Source of the DNA: Nemertoderma westbladi
Taxonomy: Eukaryota; Xenacoelomorpha; Nemertodermatida; Nemertodermatidae
Assembly (NCBI GenBank): GCA_032718475.1
Contig: JAUCBJ010006225.1
Location: forward strand, 1 to 37,702
Direction of reading: 5' to 3'
DNA: 37,702 nt
A model generated the notes under the pieces. It ran no database searches. It was not told the DNA's origin and saw nothing but the letters and a program-made list of their open reading frames with translations. Each line of letters opens with the position of its first letter. Position 1 is the stretch's first letter. Both the position numbers and the translations under genes were made by a program. Positions 30,309 through 37,702 of this stretch are shown piece after piece.

Positions 30309-31973
30309 GGTAGAAAACGAGCTCTGTGGTTCAGTGTTTCATCCGATCTTAAAATCGACGCAGAGAGGGATTTGAGCGACATAGGCGCGGGTAAAATCAA
30401 CGTTTATGCGCTAAATAAATTTAAATATGGAAAAATATCTTCAAAGATCAATAACAATGTGAAGAAAGGCGTTATATTCAGCACGTACTCGTCGCTGATT
30501 GGCGAATCGCACTCACGTGTCGAGAACGGGTGTCGGACGCGGTTGAAGCAGATACTGCGGTGGTGCGGGAAGGACTTCGACGGGGTTCTAGTGCTGGACG
30601 AGTGCCACAAAGCCAAGAACCTGTACCCCGGATCCACGGGGGTCCCCTCCAAGACGGGCCAGGCCGTGGTGCTCCTGCAGGAGAAGCTGCCCCGGGCCCG
30701 GGTCGTCTACGCATCGGCCACAGGGGCCTGCGAGCCCCGCAACATGGCCTACATGATCCGACTCGGTCTGTGGGGTCCCGCGACCGCGTTCCCCGCTTTC
30801 GAGGACTTCCTCCGCACCGTGGAACGCCGCGGCGTCGGCGGGATGGAACTCGTCGCGATGGATATGAAGCAACGCGGGTTGTACACGGCGCGGCAACTCA
30901 GTTTCAAGGGGGTTTCATTCCGCGTGGAGGACGTCGACTTGTCGGATCGTTATGTGGGGGTCTACGACCGCGCGGTCGAGTTGTGGATCGTAGCGAGGGA
31001 TCGGTTCGAGGAGGCAGCCCAGTTGCTCGAGCATCCTCTCACTAAGACGATGTGGGCCCAGTTCTGGGCCTCCCATCAGCACTTCTTTAAGTACATGTGT
31101 ATCGGGGCGAAGGTGGCCACGCTCGTACGGATAGCTAAACGTGCGGTGAAGGATGGGAAGGCCGTCGTTATCGGGTTGCAGTCCACCGGGGAGTCCCGCA
31201 CGCTCGAACTGGTCGCCACCGACGCGGAACTAACCGACTTCGTGTCGACCGCGGCCGCGGTCTTCACGAATCTTCTCGAGAAACACTTTCCGTCCCCGAG
31301 TCGCGGTCGTCTCGCCGCCCTTATGGGGTTGGATTACGGCGCGTTCGGGGAGGGTCGAACGCGGGACTCCGGGGAGGATTCCTCGTCGTCGTCAAGCGAG
31401 TTCGGCAGTTCGGTCGGGGAGGAAAGCGACGCCGATGATCCCTGGATACAAACCTCCGTGATAAAGTCCAAGAAAAGGAAGAAGAAACCGATGGAGACGT
31501 CGTCGAGTAAGCGAAGTAAACCGGATAGTTTCCCGTCGTTGTCGGCGGACGTTGTCAGTCGGACGAATCGGATGAAGAAGGAACTCGAAGATCTGCTAGA
31601 CTCGGTTCGCGACGATCTTCCCAACAACACGTTGGATCAACTGATTGACGATCTGGGCGGCCCAGACGAGGTGGCCGAAATGACCGGCCGTAAAGGCCGA
31701 GTCGTGGCCGACAACCGAGGCGAGATAAAGTACGAAACGCGGGCCGATTCCGCCGACGTTTCTCTCGAGATGCTCAACATTCACGAACGCGAGCAGTTTA
31801 TGAGCGGCGCGAAGAATCTCGCGATCATTTCGGAGGCGGCGAGTAGCGGGATATCGTTACACGCGGATCGGAGAGTTCGCAACCACCGACGGAGGGTCCA
31901 TGTAACGTTGGAGTTACCGTGGAGCGCAGACCGAGCCGTTCAGCAGTTCGGTAGAACGCATCGATCCAATCAG
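30309..31973 (+). CDS. SBNO1: Strawberry notch homologue (SBNO), exon 2
   Basis: Exon 2 is 1665 bases and covers residues 340-894. It starts [20 protein letters not shown] and contains the Walker B/DEAH-type box DECHKAKN (about 436-443), [18 protein letters not shown], the [19 protein letters not shown] block and [21 protein letters not shown] Ser/acidic and Lys-rich low-complexity insert follows (about residues 690-760), then [20 protein letters not shown] and the second helicase-like domain with [16 protein letters not shown] and [12 protein letters not shown]. The donor is CAG|GTTCGT in phase 0. The exon is notably GC-rich, far above its flanks, and a single exon holds what vertebrates spread over many. 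The frame reads on after the splice site to a stop at 32019-32021, but that tail does not match SBNO. Confidence 0.92.
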
Positions 31974-34290
31974 GTTCGTGAATTAGGCTACTTGTTGCAC
32001 ACAACTTCCCATCACAAGTAATCGCCTGCAACATATAACTGTTTTACTATTACAGTACATTACAGGTCACTGACCTATAACATATTACTTGTTTTCATTT
32101 ACAAGTCAATGACCTGGTATATATATTACTTGTTTCCCCCTTCCAGGTCAATGACCTGGTACATCTTGTTTCCCCCTTCCAGGTCAATGATCTGGTACAT
32201 ATTACTTGTTTCCCCCTTACAGGTCAATGACCTGGTACATATTACTTGTTTCCCCTTGCAGGTTAATGATCTGGTACATATTTCTTGTTTCCCCCTTCCA
32301 GGTCAATGACCTGGTACATATTACTTGTTTCCCCCTTACAGGTCAATGACCTGGTACATATTACTTGTTTCCCCTTGCAGGTTAATGATCTGGTACATAT
32401 TTCTTGTTTCCCCCTTCCAGGTCAATGACCTGGTACATATTACTTGTTTCCCCGTTGCAGGTCAATGACCTGGTATATATTTCTTGTTTACCCCTTCCAG
32501 GTCAATGACCTGGTACATATTACTTGTTTCCCCCTTCCAAGTCAATGACATGGTACATATTACTTGTTTCCCCGTTGCAGGTCAATGACCTGGTATATAT
32601 TTATTGTTTCCCCCTTCCAGGTCAATGACCTGGTACATATTACTTGTTTCCCCCTTCCAGGTCAATGACCTGGTACATATTACTTGTTTCCCCTTGCAGG
32701 TCAAGGACCTGGTACATATTTCTTGTTTCCCCGTTGCAGGTCAATGACCTGGTACATATTACTTGTTTCCCCCTTCCAGGTCAATGACCTGGTGCATATT
32801 ACTTGTTTCCCCGTTGCAGGTCAATGACCTGGTACATATTTCTTGTTTCCCCCTTCCAGGTCAATGACCCGGTACATATTACTTGTTTCCCCCTTCCAAG
32901 TCAATGACCTGGTACATATTACTTGTTTCCCCCTTCCAGGTCAATGACCTGGTACATATTACTTGTTTCCCCGTTGCAGGTCAATGACCTGGTATATATT
33001 TCTTGTTTACCCCTTCCAGGTCAATGACCTGGTACATATTACTTGTTTCCCCCTTCCAAATCAATGACATGGTACATATTACTTGTTTCCCCGTTGCAGG
33101 TCAATGACCTGGTATATATTTATTGTTTCCCCCTTCCAGGTCAATGACCTGGTACATATTACTTGTTTCCCCCTTCCAGGTCAATGACCTGGTACATATT
33201 ACTTGTTTCCCCTTGCAGGTCAAGGACCTGGTACATATTTCTTGTTTCCCCGTTGCAGGTCAATGACCTGGTACATATTACTTGTTTCCCCTTGCAGGTC
33301 AAGGACCTGGTACATATTACTTGTTTCCCCTTGCAGGTCAAGGACCTGGTACATATTACTTGTTTCCCCCTTCCAGGTCAATGACCTGGTACATATTATT
33401 TGTTTCCCCTTGCAGGTCAAGGACCTGGTACATATTACTTGTTTCCCCTTGCAGGTCAAGGACCTGGTACATATTACTTGTTTCCCCTTGCAGGTCAAGG
33501 ACCTGGTACATATTACTTGTTTCCCCCTTCCAGGTCAATGACCTGGTACATATTATTTGTTTCCCCTTGCAGGTCAAGGACCTGGTACATATTACTTGTT
33601 TCCCCTTGCAGGTCAATGACCTGGTACATATTACTTGTTTCCCCTTGCAGGTCAATGACCTGGTACATATTACTTGTTTCCCCTTGCAGGTCAATGACCT
33701 GGTACATATTACTTGTTTCCCCCTTCCAGGTCAATGACCTGGTACATATTACTTGTTTCCCCTTCCAGGTCAATGACATGGTACATATTACTTGTTTCCC
33801 CGTTGCAGGTCAATGACATGGTACATATTACTTGTTTCCCCTTGCAGGTCAATGACCTGGTACATATTACTTGTTTCCCCTTGCAGGTCAATGACCTGGT
33901 ACATATTACTTGTTTCCCCCTTCCAGGTCACTGACCTGGTACATATTACTTGTTTCCCCTTCCAGGTCAATGACCTGGTACATAATACTTGTTTCCCCTT
34001 GCAGGTTCATGACCTGGTACATATTACTTGTGTCCCCCTTCCAGGTCAATGACCTGGTACATATTACTTGTTTCCCCTTCCAGGTCAATGACCTGGTACA
34101 TATTACTTGTTTCCCCTTGCAGGTCAATGACCTGGTACATATTACTTGTTTCCCCATACATGTCAATGACCTTTCCTACATAGTAATTTATCTTTACAAT
34201 ATATTCAGCGTCACTCCGGTCTATGAGCCTGTGAGTAGACCTATCACTTATCCACTGAAAAGTGAATAACATTATTCTTATTATTCCCAG
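31974..34290 (+). other. SBNO intron 2
   Basis: The donor is CAG|GTTCGT and the acceptor TTATTCCCAG|GTTAGC, joining THRSNQ to VSAPEYIFLV exactly as in the family. The 2317-bp intron is almost entirely one minisatellite, with only about 90 unique bases at its start and about 120 at its end. Confidence 0.88.
32060..34172 (+). repeat. 39-40-bp minisatellite, about 53 copies, carrying IR-1 nuclear-receptor sites
   Basis: The unit is AGGTCAATGACCTGG, then TACATATTACTTG, then TTTCCCCCTTCC or TTTCCCCTTGC. Starts recur every 39 or 40 bases from 32063 to 34160. By eye about 34 copies hold a perfect AGGTCA-N-TGACCT. A second class, mainly 33217-33571, reads AGGTCAAGGACCT and so loses the second half-site. 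Each unit junction reads as a pyrimidine run, then CAG|GT, like a splice acceptor fused to a donor. A stretch of about 240 bases at 32459-32700 recurs 519 bases later (32978-33217) with the same private variants. All long open frames here come from the repeat and are not genes. Confidence 0.95.
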
Positions 34291-35547
34291 GTTAGCGCGC
34301 CGGAATACATATTCCTCGTGTCCAGTTTAGCTGGAGAACGTCGGTTTATATCGGCGGTTGCTAAGCGACTGGAAAGCCTCGGGGCGCTGACTCACGGAGA
34401 CCGTCGTGCAACCGAGACGCGGGACCTCAGCCAGTTCAATATAGACCACCGGTTCGGGCGGGTTGCCCTGGAGACCATAATGCGTAGCATAGCGACGGGC
34501 ACCGGCGCCGTCGTGACGCCCCCCTCCGACTATAAAGGGAACTTCTATTCGGATATGCGTCGCTCGCTGGTCGGGATCGGGTTGATGCATCGCGTTTCCG
34601 TCGGGAGCCACACGGTGGCGCTCGATAAAGAGGCCTTCGATATGGTCAAGTTCCTAAACCGATTGCTCGGAATTCGGGTGGCGCAGCAGAACGCGTTGTT
34701 CCGATTCTTCTCGGATACGTTGGAGAAACTAATTCGCGACGCGAAGCAGTCGGGGACCTTCGACCAGGGAATAGCGGACATTGGTCGGAGTGGGGAGCGA
34801 GTGTCTACGGTGGAGCGGCGGGAGTTTGTGGTGCGACAGGCCAACGGGAACGCCGTCTGCGTGTCGTTGCACACCCTGAGCGCGGAGCGAGGGGTGTCCT
34901 GGCAACAGGCGCTCGAGAAGTACCGCGAGTGGGGGACCAATAGGGAGCCGGAGGAGGGGTTCTATCTGTCCAATCAGAAGCGGTTCCGCAGGTCTGCCGT
35001 GTTGGTGGAGCGGCGACGGGGAAATTCGTCGTCTCGGGGGAAAACCTTCACGGTTTGTAAACCCAATATGGGTTGCCAACTGAGGGGCGAGACTTTGGAG
35101 AATATAAGGGGGAAGTATGACGGGGTGGGGGGTGTTGATGGGGTGAGGTTGGATGAGGTTCGGGAGGTCTGGACTGCGCAGTACGAGGCCTCCGGTACGG
35201 AATGCGTTCATCGGTGGTCCCGCGGCCGTTGCAGGCGCCCGGGCTGCGACGTGGGGCTCAGACGTCGCAACTTCCACGTGCTCACCGGCGCGGTGCTGAG
35301 TCTGTGGCCCAGCATGGAGCAGGGCGTGGTGGGCGCGCGGTTGCAGGTCGTCCGTTTGTGGACGCACCAAGGGGAGCGGGTCGTCGGCATCCTGGTGCCT
35401 GGGGGGCGGGTCGGGAGACTGGTCAGTCAGCTGACTGCGGACTCATTGGGGAGGGATAGTGGGAGGGGCGCGGTTGGGGACGTTGGGTCAGCCCAGTCAC
35501 AAACTGTCGGCAACGAGTCTGGAACCCAATTAATTGCCTTTAATTAA
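34291..35547 (+). CDS. SBNO1: Strawberry notch homologue (SBNO), exon 3 (last)
   Basis: Exon 3 encodes residues 895-1312 and the stop. It begins VSAPEYIFLVSSLAGERRFI and continues with AKRLESLGALTHGDRRATET (the helicase C-terminal region), then VALETIMRSI, VTPPSDYKGNFYSDMRR, LGIRVAQQNALFRFFSDTLE and a C-terminal domain with LSAERGVSWQQALEK. Near the end, CVHRWSRGRCRRPGCDVGLR and FHVLTGAVLSLW match the Cys/His-containing C-terminal region of SBNO. The last 45 residues or so are Gly/Ser/Gln-rich and diverged. The exon is GC-rich. Minus-strand frames over it are shadows. A possible poly(A) signal ATTAAA lies at 36051-36056, and AATAAA at 36249-36254. Confidence 0.9.
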   Translation, partial: VSAPEYIFLVSSLAGERRFISAVAKRLESLGALTHGDRRATETRDLSQFNIDHRFGRVALETIMRSIATGTGAVVTPPSDYKGNFYSDMRRSLVGIGLMHRVSVGSHTVALDKEAFDMVKFLNRLLGIRVAQQNALFRFFSDTLEKLIRDAKQSGTFDQGIADIGRSGERVSTVERREFVVRQANGNAVCVSLHTLSAERGVSWQQALEKYREWGTNREPEEGFYLSNQKRFRRSAVLVERRRGNSSSRGKTFTVCKPNMGCQLRGETLENIRGKYDGVGGVDGVRLDEVREVWTAQYEASGTECVHRWSRGRCRRPGCDVGLRRRNFHVLTGAVLSLWPSMEQGVVGARLQVVRLWTHQGERVVGILVPGGRVGRLVSQLTADSLGRDSGRGAVGDVGSAQSQTVGNESGTQLIAFN

Positions 35548-37519
35548 TTAATTTGTTAACTTCGTTAAATGTTTGTCTAAGTATCCGTTTTATTTCCTGG
35601 CCATTATTGTTGATTGGGTTTAATATTAATTAAATATAAATAATTATTAATATTTAAAATAACTAAGAAATATTTGAGGATGACAACGTTTAAATATTAT
35701 ACGTCTACGCCACCGTAATTCACGAAGTATTACGATGCGATCGGTTTCGTATTTAGTTATTTAGTAATCTGTATTATTTTACCCAGAATATCTTTACAAT
35801 TAAATCTGTTCAGCTTCAGATTGTTATTCAATTAGTAATCATACAAAAATACAGTGATATGTTGTTAATACGATGTACCGTATTCTTTATATTGTACCGG
35901 TAGATAAGAAACCGCGATGTTTGTTTGATCTTATTTAATGAGTTTGATGGCTGATGCAACTATAATTACCGCTTCGAATTAATTGTCTTTTGTAGTGAAT
36001 AAGTAATAATTAATTAGTTGTATTTGTATATAAATGTTTATTATTTTTGTATTAAAAGTTGCAACACTTTGTCTAATTATTGTAGCTCTTATTTTCAATT
36101 ATCCATTCCATTGAAATTAATGTAGTTGTGCAATTTTGGATTTTTTTGCTGTTCGGTAGCAAACAAGTGCGGCTATAGAAATTTAGGACATAATTCCAAA
36201 GCAATTATTATAAAGTACAAATTAACCGACAAGATTTACTACATAAAAAATAAAGCATTTTGGGGGTGGGGATAAAGTGTTTGGAGAGAGATATACACAA
36301 GTGAACGGAATATTAGCGTGATCTGCTGGTTCAATAGTCTGTGACGTCAGTTGAGGACCGGTCAAAAGTCAAGACAGACTTTTTTTAAGAATCTCAAATT
36401 AAGACATTTAGGAATAACATCAAAATTCCCCGCTGGCTGAAATTCACAAAAAATGGCCAAATTTAATTGAAATTTTGAAACGATATTTTACTTGAAAGCT
36501 CCTTTCCCTTCAAGTTGAATTCAACTGTAGTATGTTCTCATAGTAACCAATCAGATAGGCGTATTCCCAAGAGGTAGGTGAGCAACCCCCCCCCCCCCCC
36601 CCCCCCCGTGATCCGATCTTTCTCTTCACTTTGTTCATAATATTTTCTTAGAAATTTCTTTTAGGCTACTTTTATTAGGTCGATATGATGACTATAGGGT
36701 TCATAGTATTGTAATAAAATGTCTTTCTAGAATTTTATATTGTTGTTGCCAACGTAACCGGGTGCAAAGTTGAAATTTTGAGCGCCTGTAATTCAAGACG
36801 GCGAAAGTTTCTAATTGTAATATTTAGAAAGTCTGTTAAAGGGAATAAAAGTCTTATCAAAATACTTGATATAAATGTGTTCACAATCCCGTTTCCATTA
36901 ATTTGCCATTATGACTTCATGCTGAAATCGGGTTACTATTTATATATTGATTGTATTATTTGCAACTGACATGTCTGGATCATGTCCTTTGTTTCTAATA
37001 ATTGTAAACCGAAATTTAATATTCTGACTCTCTGATTGGACAATTTTGTTTATCGGCACAGATTGAACTTTATAAGTGTGAATATATTATATAATGTTAT
37101 ATAATGTGATAGGCCTACACTAATTAAGATTTATAAAAAAAAAATTTGGCAAATTTAACTTACTATTTTTAGACAAACCTAATAAAATGGTGTTTTATTG
37201 AATTGGTAAACAATTATTCAAATTGTTTCATTATACTTAGTATTAGTACCATGGCAATGGGAATGTAAACAAATTAAAATGTAAAATATTTTTATATAAT
37301 TTTATTCCATTTACTCACCTATCAAATCTCAAGAGATAGTCATTCGTCGTATTGGATTACAGGCACGCAATGTGTGGGATATAACAAAATGTTTCAGAAT
37401 AATAATGTATTTATTAAATAGAATAAATTAGCCTTACGCAGATACAAAACCATGCAACTTTTCACCGCTTATGGCTCGTATCTATCTCTCAGGCACAGCG
37501 ATGAAATTCAGATTGTGAT
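35548..37519. other. 3' flank of SBNO, non-coding
   Basis: AT-rich 3' UTR and intergenic DNA. A poly-C tract of 22 bases is at 36586-36607 and a single TGACGTCA at 36342-36349. The open frame at 36778-36969 has no protein resemblance. No further gene is supported before the window ends. Confidence 0.45.
36586..36607 (+). repeat. Poly-C tract, 22 bases
   Basis: Uninterrupted C run, the fourth long G/C homopolymer in the window. The recorded length may be approximate. Confidence 0.9.
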
Positions 37520-37662
37520 ACATATTTGGAATCTTTCCATCAGTACCAACAAATCACGATATGGTTAAAGTATAGCTTCAGAGCAACACGAGAAATATCG
37601 CCGGAGACAACTCTCTCAAACGCTTGTAGCTAAAGAATGAAAATAACAATTCTGGCTCACCC
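37520..37662 (+). repeat. Dispersed repeat R2, second copy
   Basis: Shares ordered blocks with 24405-24537: ACATATTTGGAATC, CTTTCCATCA, ACCAACAAATCA, AAACGCTTGTAGCTAAAGAA and TCTGGCTCACCC. The middle has an insertion of about 20 bases relative to the first copy. It lies at the window edge and may continue beyond it. Confidence 0.65.
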
Positions 37663-37702
37663 AGCAAGGAGGAGGGTTGTGAAAATTTTTGTTTCAAATT
37701 TC

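Noticed and set aside
32060-34172. CRISPR-like appearance of regularly spaced repeats
   Set aside because: The whole unit repeats, with no unique spacers, no cas genes, and the array lies inside an intron of a eukaryotic gene.
32109-34272. Many overlapping open frames on both strands (VNDLVHITCFPLQ and CTRSLTCKGKQVI repeats)
   Set aside because: They arise from the 39-40-bp intronic minisatellite. The same repeat is open in several frames at once, so none is evidence of a protein.
34327-35390. Long minus-strand frames across SBNO exon 3
   Set aside because: GC-rich coding DNA leaves antisense frames open; the plus strand matches SBNO throughout.
36342-36349. Perfect CRE-like TGACGTCA
   Set aside because: A single 8-mer in 37.7 kb with no nearby promoter is within chance expectation.

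Overview
This is a 37.7-kb stretch of an animal nuclear genome. It is AT-rich, has GT-AG and GC-AG introns, AATAAA polyadenylation signals, LINE relics, MITE-like elements and minisatellites. The genes look like those of a marine invertebrate. The frequent self-complementary words TAGGCCTA and TACCGGTA remind me of echinoderm and hemichordate DNA, but that taxonomic guess is weak and I did not test it.

Layout: 1-2002, upstream DNA with no recognised gene. 2003-4672, an uninterrupted CEP112 (centrosomal coiled-coil protein) ORF with poly(A) signals near 5000. 5122-9655, a graveyard of three non-LTR retrotransposon fragments (one on the minus strand) plus poly-G, hairpins and dispersed repeats. 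10640-12049, an uninterrupted 12-TM transporter of the SLC18B1 type, with poly(A) signal at 12151. 13028-13530, a 53-bp tandem repeat. 14119-14890, a cluster of a 14-bp motif. 15478-17263, a non-autonomous DNA transposon with terminal inverted repeats and a perfect 8-bp target duplication, lying inside a wider pair of 54-bp inverted repeats. 19219-19540, a MITE-like element. 19669-21123, a 13-finger C2H2 gene interrupted by one in-frame TAA. 21.1-25.5 kb, non-coding DNA with hairpins, a tRNA-derived SINE candidate and poly-C tracts. 25578-27670, a decayed CR1/Jockey-like LINE with ORF1 and endonuclease but no reverse transcriptase. 28170-28426, a 15-bp minisatellite. 28570-35547, a strawberry notch (SBNO) gene in three exons. 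35548-37702, 3' flank and a dispersed repeat.

The three conserved genes (CEP112, SLC18B1, SBNO) share the plus strand but have separate 3' signals and unrelated roles, so nothing suggests an operon. They are strikingly intron-poor for animal genes of this size.

The most interesting structure is SBNO intron 2. It carries about 53 copies of a 39-40-bp unit. Most copies contain AGGTCA-N-TGACCT, the IR-1 nuclear-receptor response element, directly after a pyrimidine-rich tract ending in CAG|GT, so each unit also resembles a 3' splice site or recursive splice point. SBNO intron 1 appears to be a GC-AG intron. All calls come from reading the sequence; no database search was run.
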